26,560 bases of DNA from Chara braunii (taxonomy: Eukaryota > Streptophyta > Charophyceae > Charales > Characeae). The stretch spans positions 1,061,776 through 1,088,335 of the forward strand of contig BFEA01000034.1 of NCBI GenBank assembly GCA_003427395.1. Direction: 5' to 3'. The translations under genes and the position numbers were made by a program. The notes under the pieces are model-generated. The model was not told the DNA's origin. It saw only the letters and a program-made list of their open reading frames with translations, and did no database searches. Positions 11,302 to 20,783 of the stretch are shown piece after piece (position 1 is the stretch's first letter; each line of letters starts with the position of its first letter).

Positions 11302-11390
<89 letters not shown>
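11302..11390. repeat. (CT)n microsatellite, truncated by the gap
   Basis: A CT run with a few TTT interruptions enters the N tract at 11391. Its true length is unknown because the gap begins inside it. It corresponds to the (CT)23 run of LTR A. Confidence 0.95.
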
Positions 11391-11597
11391 NNNNNNNNNN
11401 NNNNNNNNNNNNNNNNNNNNNNNNNNNNNNNNNNNNNNNNNNNNNNNNNNNNNNNNNNNNNNNNNNNNNNNNNNNNNNNNNNNNNNNNNNNNNNNNNNNN
11501 NNNNNNNNNNNNNNNNNNNNNNNNNNNNNNNNNNNNNNNNNNNNNNNNNNNNNNNNNNNNNNNNNNNNNNNNNNNNNNNNNNNNNNNNNNNNNNNNN
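11391..11597. other. Assembly gap (207 N)
   Basis: A run of N lies between a CT microsatellite and a 22-base A run (11598-11619), both hard to sequence through. Frames spanning it are artefacts. Confidence 0.99.
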
Positions 11598-11750
11598 AAA
11601 AAAAAAAAAAAAAAAAAAACTAAGAAAAAACAACACGAATCTAAGAAAAAATCCAAAATAAGAAAAATCTAAAACAAATATAAAAGAAGAAAAATTAAGA
11701 AAATCTAAGGAGATAAAAAAAAATCGAAAAAACAACTTAACCTTACTGTC

Positions 11751-11836
11751 AAAACGGTGGGCCGTTTTTCGGGCGTTGTCAAGTGCACTGGGGCTTGAAA
11801 CGCCCCAGTCACTTAAGAAAACGCCAAATGGTGTTT
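11751..11836. other. Chain of three hairpins in U3 of LTR B
   Basis: First hairpin: AAAACGG (11751-11757) with CCGTTTT (11762-11768). Second: AAGTG plus ACTGGGGC (11781-11794, one bulged C) with GCCCCAGTCACTT (11802-11814) around TTGAAAC. Third: AAACGCC (11819-11825) with GGTGTTT (11830-11836), one G-T wobble. LTR C has three hairpins in the same order at 20784-20851 with different stems. LTR A has lost this segment. Confidence 0.6.
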
Positions 11837-12775
11837 CGTCTTGTAGTTAGTTTTAGTTTTTTTTTTTTTTTTCCCCGTTTTACCCCGTTGATTTTGCCAA
11901 CGTTCTCTTCTCATCGTGGTACACCCACGATCTGCTGAATTACAGACCCGAGTTCAATCCCAGCCGGGATTGAGAACATTTGGACCATTTCTCGACTTCT
12001 GCGTTGCATCCTTGCGGAGAGCCATGCCAATCTGCGCGCAACCGATTTCGGAAGCGTGATCTCTAAGGTCGGGCGGTCGAAATCGGCCGCATCACTTCAC
12101 ACTGGAAAAGGCCAGCTCCAAAAGGAGCCAGCCCAGTAGGGTCTGTTAGCTTCAATCCCTGAATCTGCGAGGTGGAAGTTCGACGTGATACCTACTTGGC
12201 GAGCTCCTGCTCATGATATAGCAAGAGCAACCCTTCTATATGAACGGTTTTCCCTGGTGGACTGCCTACCTATGGCTAAGCAGGCTTTGCCTGCCTGCCG
12301 CCTCTTCCGTAGCCAGCCACCTATCAACAACCTGAGCGGACACCCAACCGTGCAGGCCGCGAAGCCGACTTCTTAACTCTTGGCTCGTAATCAAATCCGC
12401 AACCCAAAAATAAGAAAAAAAAAAAAAAAACACTTCTTATTCTTCCCGCGCCACGGCCCCAAACCCAACGCATTTCTCTTTTTAGCCTACTTAGGTCCTG
12501 AATCGCGCGGCTTAGCCGCATGTCATTATTTTAGGTAGGATAAATTTAATTTTGACATTCTCGTTCACGCGCCTCTGAGACCTCGACAAAAACTGACGAC
12601 TACCGCCATTGTTTTTGGACGACGCAAGCGTTTGAACTAAAGTTGAAAAAAATTGTCTCTTGGTCATAGGCTAGTCTGAATGTACTTTCGGCAACCGTCA
12701 GTCTCATCAAGTCCTTCAATTCAACAAAAAATCAGATAGTGTCCGACGGTTAAAATCACCGAGCAGATACCCTTG

Positions 12776-12784
12776 TTAGGGTTT
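12776..12784 (-). promoter_or_regulatory. Telobox near the U3 start of LTR B
   Basis: The minus strand reads AAACCCTAA at the same distance from the LTR terminus as in LTR A. No function can be shown from sequence alone. Confidence 0.5.
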
Positions 12785-12795
12785 CTGCCCCGACA

Positions 12796-13480
12796 ATGTC
12801 GGTGTCCGTTGAACTTCCTTCGGTATCCTTGATTGTCGACGATGCCAAGGAGCGGTGCACGAAGGTTGACAAACTGAAGTTCGTTGTCTTCGTGTCCGAG
12901 GGAGGGTCCAACCTTCGTGCTCTGCATGCTTCAATTCAGGGCGACAAGATTAACGGGGAGGTGGTTGTAGCTGTTGAGGACAAGCCCAAGTGTAGAGGTC
13001 GTGAGTACTTTGAAGAGCATCTCATACTTGTCAAAGCCCGCGGGTGTCTCTACGGATTAACAAGTGACCATAGTGCTAAATTTATAAGTGAAATATATAC
13101 TTCTTGCTGGGCACTTGAAACTTGTCCTTGTCGAGCTCGTTCGGGCCTTTCCAAGAGTTGTCCTAAACATCCACCCTGCTTTGCTGCCGACCTTTGGAGG
13201 AAAGGGCGACTTTGGAATGCACGTTCATGAGGCGGTAGTCAGATCAGGCGTCAAGGTTTTCCGAGCCACGATGCACTTTGTAGATGAAGAATACGACACG
13301 GGACCAATCATATCACAACGCGTGAGTCCAGCACATGGTGTAGCACAAAGAGTGTTCAAGGTGGAGCTTGAATTCCACTCATGGGTTGTTGCAACTCTAT
13401 ATGAAGGCCACATAGTCTGGAGGAAAGATGGACGTCCCATGGTATGCAAATCATGGGATGAGACTAACTGTTATCTCTAG
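12796..13480 (+). pseudogene. GAR transformylase (PurN/PUR3-type) pseudogene
   Basis: The parent enzyme transfers a formyl group from 10-formyl-THF to glycinamide ribonucleotide in purine synthesis. The frame from 12796 carries, after about 25 residues, KFVVFVSEGGSN (the phosphate-loop region, with a Glu where Gly is usual), GEVVVAVEDKP and the EYFEEH region. Homology then moves to the next frame near 13088-13100, continuing YILLAGHLKL, LNIHPALLPTFGGKG and HFVDEEYDTGPI, and ending with a stop at 13478. The catalytic Asn (13166-13168), His (13172-13174) and Asp (13295-13297) of the PurN family are all still encoded. The central segment is about 8-10 residues shorter than the family norm. No intron interrupts the copy and there is no clear transit peptide. 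The frameshift, loop substitution and shortened centre indicate a dead copy. I am confident of the family, less of a retrocopy origin. Confidence 0.88.
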
Positions 13481-13745
13481 CAAAGCAGACCAGAGCAGAG
13501 AAGGGCATGACAGAGCAGAGATTGTTCCATAACCAGAGCAGAGCAGAGAAGGGTACGACAAAACATAGATTGTTCCATGAGTAGAGAAGAGCACAGCGTG
13601 GCAAGCAGAGATTATCACATCAGAGCAAAACAGAGTAGAGCGGAGCAGAGTAGGGCAGAGAAGAGAGAAGATAACACAGCGGAGCAGAGCAAAGCAGAGC
13701 AGAGAAGGGCAGAACAGAGCAGAAATTGTTCCACGAGCACAGTGG
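13481..13745. repeat. CAGAG-type minisatellite
   Basis: It begins at the pseudogene's stop codon. The core is a pentamer (CAGAG / AGAGC), with a higher-order unit of about 48 bp that ends in ATTGTTCCAT or ATTGTTCCAC; this phrase recurs near 13522, 13570 and 13728. Point changes have blurred the array. It is non-coding and would have grown within or beside the former 3' untranslated region. Confidence 0.85.
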
Positions 13746-13829
13746 CAATGTAATTGTTTTCTTGTTTATCAAACTTTGTTGTTTTCAAATCAGATTTCTC
13801 TTTTGTGTACTATAGGACGTGTCATTTGA

Positions 13830-13899
13830 GTCATTCTTACATCCGTTAAAACTTGAAAGGTATAGAAAAGATTAGCATAGCCCTTGCACAAAAAAAAAA
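13830..13899 (+). pseudogene. U6 snRNA-derived retropseudogene with poly(A)
   Basis: Positions 13839-13891 match the plant U6 snRNA segment from ACATCCGATAAAA to CCCCTGCGCAA without gaps at 43 of 53 positions by hand count, including AAGATTAGCAT unchanged. The ACAGAGA box has become ATAGAAA. The 5' hairpin is only vaguely present (from 13830), the 3' half of U6 is missing, and the match runs into about ten A residues. No upstream sequence element or TATA box of a U6 gene precedes it. A 3'-truncated U6 followed by poly(A) is typical of LINE-mediated retroposition, so this is a pseudogene. Confidence 0.85.
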
Positions 13900-14272
13900 T
13901 TGTTTTCCTTTTTCTTTTTTCGTTAATATGAAGGAAGTGTTATTTGAACTCCTTCCTATTTATGTGTATCTGCATGCGTGTTGGAAGGCACACTTGCCCT
14001 TGATGGTTTGCCTGCGGCTTTTGCAAAGGAAGGACCTTTGAACAATAAATGCTCAGGCAATTAGATATGTTACTTAAATGTTCCCACCTTCCTTTGTTTA
14101 TGTGTTCAACACGGCCTTGCCATAGTCTAGATTGGATTATTTAGTAACACCCTAGGTGGAATGAAACTTGAATCTCAAGGACGTAATACTCTCAGTCTCC
14201 CTACCCATGCCATTTGGTCCCCAAAACCCCTTCGTAACGTGAATTCATCTCTCTCGGCGGTCGTGCGACCGG
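13900..14272. other. Intergenic, nothing recognised
   Basis: A stretch between the U6 pseudogene and the diverged LTR fragment. The short plus frame at 13853-14041 starts inside the U6 relic and has no family features. No RNA gene or repeat was recognised. Confidence 0.5.
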
Positions 14273-14735
14273 TGTCACGCGCATCGACGCGAGCATGAAT
14301 CTAAACGTTGTCGCGCACAAGGGTCCTCACGACCGTGTCATGCAAGATGCAACTTGTATTGGACTTGGACATGCAATGTGTGGCGTGCCGCTCCGGCTGA
14401 GTGCGTCAGCTATACTTTTCACGGCTCCCTGCGATAAAATAGAGCACGGAGGCGTATAACCTACCTCCGCCTAAGAAGTTGTCACCATCTTTAGGTGGGT
14501 GTATCCCAGTCGAGCTATTACTATCTCACATAGGGCAACACTTACATGTTGCGCAAGAGGTGAGTTAGTCAAGGGCCTTTCGTAGTCGTTGCCGCATAGA
14601 AAGAGGGCACACGGTAGTTCGCCCATGCAATGACAGGATACGAGGTGCGGCCTAAGGCGCTGAACTCCTCGGCCCACTTTGTCTCAACATAATCTATGTG
14701 GTCGGCCAGTCAAGCCGGTGACCCATAACCCTCCT
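14273..14735 (-). repeat. Diverged fragment of a related LTR (U5 end)
   Basis: It begins TGTCACGCGCATCG, matching the LTR edge TGTCGAGCGCATCGG. It then follows the first 470 bases of LTR A in order: GTGCGTCAGCTATACTT, CACGGCTCCC, GTTGTCACCA, GTGTATCCC, CGAGCTATT, AGTCAAGGGC and GTGACCCATAA all have counterparts. Similarity is much lower than between A and B, and I lose it after about 14735. It is either a very old truncated copy or a related family. Confidence 0.6.
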
Positions 14736-16207
14736 GTCGGTAACGAGGAGCTACGCAAGTACTATAAAAAACCCTTCGGGCTTAGGCGTAAGACAAAATA
14801 TTCGTGATGGGCTTCTTTAACAAATCGCCTTACGACACTTGCTTACCCTGGATCAAAGATGACTCTTAAGGTTTGGAAGGATCCTTAGGGGTCAATTGAG
14901 ATGCATCATAGGGGAGTTCCTCGTGATGTTGAGATGCTTGTCACTCATGTCTCGCAAGTGGCGATGGGTGTCAATCATAAGAAACACCTATTTTCTTTGG
15001 TTCTATGGTCGAACCACCAAAGGATCGGTTCTTTTAGTGATGGACTCGACGTCCGACAATCAACATAAAAGAAGGATGCTTCCTTTCCCCAAGTCATCGG
15101 GGTGTGTGCGAGCCTAAGGCCGACTGAGCGCTTCTGCCCTAATCTCGTCTCTTTTGTTCCTCTAGCTGATCTATGACGCTAAACAAGCCTCATCTTACTT
15201 TATTGCCTTGTTGTTTTCCCTAACTCCTTACCCTTGGTTTTACTTTGACTTAGGCTTCCCTAGGTTACCTCGCACTCAAGATCGAACAAGTTTGGAAATA
15301 GTTACCGAATGGTGTCCGATCGGACGACTCTTCACAAAATTCAGACGAGATGCGATTTCACTCTTACATGTGCATGCCGACATAAAACATCAAGCAAACA
15401 TGTCAGACACAAAAAAGTCAACCTTTTCCCTTTGACCATTGTCCCCAACACCCCTGGACCGTTGTTGTTCCCATTCCACCCTTCCTAGCTCGGTGGCCCG
15501 ATCCTTTGACAAACATGTATAAAGGACCTTTCGGATTGAGCTACGACACCAGGATTGGTACCTTACCAAGGTAAGGTCCTATATAGGGTGAGGTTTCACG
15601 GTGAAGGATATAGAGTCGGTAAACCAACCTGTTATCTTGCGATAATAGGAATTGAAGTCTGGTCGCTTCGGGGTCGTGTTGTCGAGCACCCTGTTACATA
15701 TAGTAGACGAACAACAAAACACGTGGCTTTAGCTTTAACCCCGAGTCTATAATCCTAATATATCTCAACCTTCAGGTTTTATTCATCTTCTTGGACCCGA
15801 TACTCATGTAGTTTAGTCTCTTGCCTTCCTCTACCATCGAGTACTTAGCCCATGCAGTAGCTCTGCATTTTCTCCGCTTTCCTCTCCACTCTCTCCTTCC
15901 TTCTCCAATGCGGTCTCATACTTGCCCAACTTTGAGTTTATTCCCTCATCAACTATGCCACCGAAGTCTAATCACGATCCTCTAACACCCCTTCCAACTT
16001 TGACCAAGCGGAACGTCACTCGGCTCTTCAAATCCCAACCATATAAACATGACACTTCCCTTCATAATCCTCTCGTTCGTTTACACTGAGCCTTTTTTAA
16101 ATTCAAACCTTTGTGTCAACCTTATGACTTATAGTTTCCCTTACCACTTTAACCTCCAGATGAAGAACCCAGTACTTTCTTAGCCATCAACAATTTCATT
16201 TTTACCT
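14736..16207. other. Unrecognised, probably decayed repeat DNA
   Basis: No coding region or RNA gene is supported. Two short segments resemble each other: one at 14762, TATAAAAAACCCTTCGGGCTT, and one near 15520 beginning TATAAAGGACCTTTCGG. They may be TATA regions of decayed LTRs. An interrupted palindrome ACCTTACC-AA-GGTAAGGT lies at about 15559-15576. The plus strand is pyrimidine-rich from about 15760. Confidence 0.5.
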
Positions 16208-16346
16208 CGGACGTCGGTAGTCACTCTTCTGTCTCAGAGCGTCGGCGGTCTCCCCTTCGTCCAACACAATGGTGGTGATCCCTCTGTCTACTAACGTTGG
16301 CAGCCACTGCTCTGTCCTTGGCATTGGCGGCTACCCTTTTGTTATG
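16208..16346. repeat. Degenerate minisatellite, about 27-28-bp unit (five copies)
   Basis: Units resemble RCGTTGGCGGCYACCCTTC; the CGGTAG/TGGCGG core occurs at 16215, 16243, 16270, 16298 and 16325. The same family recurs on the far side of LTR C at 22033-22227. No function can be assigned. Confidence 0.75.
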
Positions 16347-16812
16347 GGACCTTGGCAGAGATGTCAACGGGCCCTTTTCCCTTTTCCCTACCTTTGAACT
16401 CTAAGGGCATACGATAATCGATGTGCAACTAGTTGTTAATCAGGCAAGAACATCCGCGATTTTCTCAACTGAGAAAGAGACTGAGTTGTACGCATGGTGA
16501 ATACCCGAATGGACCCTGCGTGTGAATCGAGGTTTAGGCACTGATCTCCCAAATGCGGCCCTATGCTGGTCGACCAAACATCTGACTTGACCATTCAACG
16601 TCTTTCACTAACACAGTCCTAAGAACACAACCTATGTGTAGTGTACTCTCCTTACTTTGTCCCATAACTCGTTTACTGGTCGAGCGGTCGACCATGGTCC
16701 CCATCACTTGGATGAGTAGGGTGGCAGCGCAAGTGTCGTCATGGCAACCAGTCATGTATAAACACATGAGCGGTCAGTATGGCAACGAATTATGTGATGC
16801 CCAATACCACGT
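16347..16812. other. Spacer between minisatellite and LTR C
   Basis: No gene is supported. The bases just outside the LTR edge (CCACGT) show no primer-binding site for tRNA-Asp. This is why LTR C is not treated as a 5' LTR of a complete minus-strand element. Confidence 0.55.
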
Positions 16813-18286
16813 TGTCTAGCACATCGGCTCCCACCTTTTTTGCGAAAAGTGAGAGCGCTCCAGACCATGTCAAGCAGGAGTTAAAGAAACTAAAACAAGG
16901 CACAACTTCGGAACAACGCATAAGTAATCCCACGAACTATCGAAACGGGTGAGGTTGCGTTGTCACCTTGTCGCTCTAGTTGAGTGCGTCAGCTGTATTT
17001 CCGTTTGTCCCGTACGACAGGATAGGTACCCGCGAGCCACAATTTACCTTCCCTAAGGGGTTGTCACCACGTTTAGGGGTGTATCCCTACCGAGATACTG
17101 ATTCACCTACGAAAGTCAGTCTCAGAGGTAAGTTAGCCGAGGGCGTTTGGTCGTTTCGCTTCAGTGTAGGCACGTGTGGTTAAAATGTCATCTGAACTCA
17201 GACATCGTCCGTCCCTTGGGGCGCTTATCTTCTAAATACGAAGCAGACGCCGGTCGACTAGGACGGTTTTAACCAAGCGTGAAACCCACAAGTAATCCTA
17301 GTCCCTTAAACACATAACTCAAAAAAAAATTACCATGATCAAGTATATTTATACCGAAATGATCAATCATTAATCGATAGGAAAACACATTTGAATTCAA
17401 TTCAACTTGAAACGATAACCATAAGAATTTGAGCACCACATGGTGCAAGATCAAAATAAAGCCCGACCACCACGGGTCGAACTAAATAAGTAAAGCATCA
17501 TATTGAATCGCCAACAGAGAGTTGGCTCCAACAATAACCTTGATGCGACCCACAAAGTAGTCGGATTGCTTCAATTCTAACTTGACGAGACGCACTGTCA
17601 AAGTCATTCATTTCATCCTACTGCCGACATAAGATTAGGTATGCACACACTCATCTTCATGCATTTTTGTCTTCTTTTTATGACAGACTGCCTTGCAGAT
17701 GATCCTTGATCACGTATATTACTTGAAGTATTGCATGTCCCACCCGCTAGGAAGTGGTATGGGGTACTCCTCCTCGCCCGAGCACAAAGCTCGGATCTCA
17801 TAAGTCAAACCTTCTCCACCGAATCGGTAGAGTACCCCCCTGTGGAACGGTCCACTCCGAGTCGATAACAGGGTGGGCTCATGAGGCAATGAAACCCCCG
17901 GGCCACCCCAGATACTTCCTAGAGAGAGAGAGAACGTGTCCACTGCAAGTAAATTTCACTTGTTCTCATTTTTTCTAAGCTCGGGGTAGTAACTTAGACG
18001 AAAAGGGACACAAGAGATAACGAATGAGAACCATTTGGACGTGTATAGGCAGATAAGGTCATTCGAGATAGAAAAGGTAACCTTGTGATAAAAACTAAAT
18101 CCGTTTAATTTTGTCTTCTTATTTGAATCAAACTTTTTTTTACGACGCTTACTGATTTAACCTTTTTCAAAACACAAGTTTTTTTGGACAAGTAGGCAGG
18201 TGGTAGGTAGAAAGAAGACAATTTTTTTCATCAGTCCCAAATAGGCATAGATCGATCTCCTTTCCACGCATCCTTCTACCTACCAG

Positions 18287-18478
18287 CAGTCGAAGCAAAC
18301 AAAGCAAATTCATAACAAACAAGTAGAGCCGCATACCCAAGTTAGACTTTTCTATTCACATGCAAACACACATTTCCTACCTCCAGTCGAAGCAAATAAA
18401 ACAAATTCATAACAAACCAGTAGAACCACATACCCAAGTCAGACTTTTTGATTAACATGCAAACGCACATTTCCTTTG
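18287..18478. repeat. 97-bp tandem duplication inside LTR C
   Basis: Two copies both start CAGTCGAAGCAAA (18287 and 18384) and end with the CACATTTCCT region. LTRs A and B have a single copy at the matching place, so the duplication is specific to C. Confidence 0.8.
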
Positions 18479-19971
18479 CCTTTTCAACGTGCATTCAATG
18501 AACACAGTCAAGCAAGTGTGGGTTCACACACGTGTGGAGAAAAATTTGAGTTAATCAACTGACCTTGGGAGAAGTTTAAACTGACTCACTCAAGAAAGCG
18601 AAATAATATCTCAATCAAATAAAACGTGATCATCGTCGAAGTTCAAAATATGTGGCCCACAACTTCCTAAGTTGTGTCCTTCCCATTGAATAATGCACCG
18701 TGTCCTTCCCCAAGTATATGAATGAACAAGGATCGGGTCCACTGAAGGATTCAAGTGAGATAACCCTCCAAGAGGGTGTTCTCAACAATGAGTCTCACGT
18801 GGTCCCAGTGTCTTGGACAGTCCCAACGCTGTCTCGCTGGACCACGATCTCTAAGGACTGTCCCAAATGAATATGCATGTCTACACTGCCTCAAATCACT
18901 GCGCACGCACCAGATAGTCTCAAACATGGGAAATACAAGCCGCTCACACTCGAAATTTCGACCCTCAAGTTGGTCTCACCGGGTATCAAAATGATTCCAG
19001 GTTGTCTCATTCTCTCACCTGCAACACCGGGTGGTTCCAAACACCAATACCGCTCGCACTGTGCGTCGCAAAAAAAAAAAAGGTGGCCCCTGGTGAAAAC
19101 CGCATGTGCCGTGTGCCTTAATGACTACTCCGCACTGCGTGCGTAGACTCCTCTAAGTACTCTCGTGGGTCCAAACTGTGTCGCATGGTCTCAAATGACC
19201 CCACAGTGCCTGCAAAAATTGTGTCATCCGTTCCACCTGCATCAGATGTCAACAACACGTGTTGAACCATAATAAGGAAAATAATCCCGCACTGTTCCAC
19301 AAAAGTTGCACTTCAACCCGGTCAAAAATGTGCATCAACACCCATACCACCTCGGGATCCCGCCGAATGCTCCACCACCACCACACACCTCCCAAAAAAC
19401 AAATGTCGTACTACCGCTCACCGCACCGTCAAAACCGGTACTACAGTTGCCCAGCAATACCACCAACCGCTCGCACACCATAACGGAAGGGTCCATTGTG
19501 CCGCAAAATTTTGGCAGCACTTTCCTCCAAAAATAATGTCGTCGATGCACCAAAACAATTTAGCAACAAGATCCCACCGAATGTACCGTCGTTGTCATGT
19601 CACTGATCGAGTAGCACCTCCCCACACATATAGAAAAGCATTTTCGGCGCATCCACACTTCGATTGTATAACCCCACTCAAAAGGAGGGTCAGCCCGCCG
19701 CACCAACGAAACCGGCCTAGGGCAGACCCCTGGTTCCACAGGTGCAGCACCACCCTAACACTGAGGCAGAATGCCCACTGCGGCAGCTACGGCCGCCTCG
19801 CTCCTCACTCCACTATCTTATAGACCGCCAGCACCTTCATCCTCTTCTCAAGCGGAACCTCCACCAGCAGCACCATCCCTCACAGTGTGATGAGGCTCAA
19901 TCTGCACTTGAAGTACAAGTGAGCACCATCACAACCTCTACATCTATGAGGCAAGTGTGAGAGTTGTTGGC

Positions 19972-19978
19972 TTTTATA
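19972..19978 (-). promoter_or_regulatory. LTR C TATA box
   Basis: The minus strand reads TTATAAAAGCC, matching the TATA box of LTR B in sequence and position despite heavy divergence elsewhere. It supports minus-strand promoter activity in the ancestral LTR. Confidence 0.55.
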
Positions 19979-20783
19979 ACTAGCTGAGGACTTTGGGCAT
20001 CAGCTTGGCCCACGGTCAAAAAATCGGAGTTGGTCTAGGTCATTGATCCGAACCCATGGTGAAGGGTCATAGACCTTGATGTTCCCCTAGGGGAACCAAG
20101 GTCTTCCAATCCCCAAGGAATCTGGACTTCCCCCCAGGCCACATGCGTTAGGAAAAGGTTGTATCCAGGCAACACTGCAACTTGTTTACTAAACGAACGG
20201 GCGCAATCACACTCACACACACACTCACTCACACATTTTGAACACATCTGGGCATGACTGCGGTCACATACATGACCGTTTTTTTTTTTTTCCCCCGCTT
20301 TTCCTTTCATTTTTTTTTTCCCTCTTTTTTATTTCCTCCCTTTTTATTTCCCAACCCCCTTCATTTTCCCCTAGGGGTAGCTCGTCGTTCAAAATACACG
20401 GCCACCCCCTCTCTCAGTCATTTCACAGAGTCAAACTAAAATCTAGCTCAACAGGGTCTCTTTTCCCCCTTTGCACCTGCATCTGGCGCAGGGGGAGTGC
20501 CTGATCTAGGCGCCCGTTCGCAACCAATTCTCAAGCGAACGGGGGGAGATGATACTCTCAACGACCCCAAAAAAATCTTAAAAAAAAAAAAAAAAAACGA
20601 ATGAGAAAAAAATAAAAGGATAGAACTTACCCTATTGCAACCCGTTCATCAAAACGAACGGTTGCAGACCTCTACAAAAACGAGTAAAAATTCAAAAAAT
20701 CAAGATATAAAAAAAAAATTCTAAAAAATAAAAATAAAAAAATCTAACAACAAAAGAAAATAAAACTTGCCAAAAAAACGATT

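Larger units (their letters stand above)
1086..12795 (-). mobile_element. LARD-like LTR retrotransposon, minus strand, no recognisable pol
   Basis: Two long same-orientation repeats (LTR A and LTR B) bracket 5073-7685. The TGTCG...CGACA termini and the primer-binding site beside the inner edge of LTR B give minus-strand orientation: LTR B is the 5' LTR and LTR A the 3' LTR. The internal 2.6 kb is far too short for gag-pol, and I see no protease, reverse transcriptase, RNase H or integrase motif on either strand. Non-autonomous elements with 4-5 kb LTRs and short internal regions are known in plants as LARDs and are mobilised by related autonomous elements. A hand count over about 285 bp (1580-1870 against 8165-8455) gives about 31 differences, mostly transitions, so roughly 89% LTR identity. 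The 5-bp flanks (TACGT and ATGTC) do not match, so the target duplication is lost or the ends were rearranged. Confidence 0.85.
7686..12795 (-). repeat. LTR B (5' LTR), 5.1 kb including an assembly gap
   Basis: It starts on the plus strand with TGTCGAGCGCATCGG and ends with CCCCGACA. It is the fullest copy of the LTR and includes the roughly 1.2-kb segment (11391-12620) deleted from LTR A. A 207-base N run (11391-11597) interrupts it after the (CT)n tract, so the true length is uncertain. On the minus strand, U3 would run from 12795 to about 10570 and R-U5 from there to 7686, judged by the TATA box at 10600-10606. Confidence 0.88.

Noticed and set aside
11225-11735. Long frames across the N gap on both strands (Ser/Leu, Arg/Glu and Lys runs)
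   Set aside because: They are microsatellite, poly(A) and unknown bases read as codons.
11940-11975. tRNA-like B-box segment (CCCGAGTTCAATCCC) in LTR B
   Set aside because: No A box, acceptor stem or anticodon arm fits; LTR C has similar ACCCGAGTT words twice, so it is LTR sequence.
16790-16812. TGGTATTGGGC on the minus strand beside LTR C as an initiator-Met tRNA primer site
   Set aside because: Only TGGTAT matches the usual TGGTATCAGAGC; too little, and it disagrees with the tRNA-Asp site of the related element.
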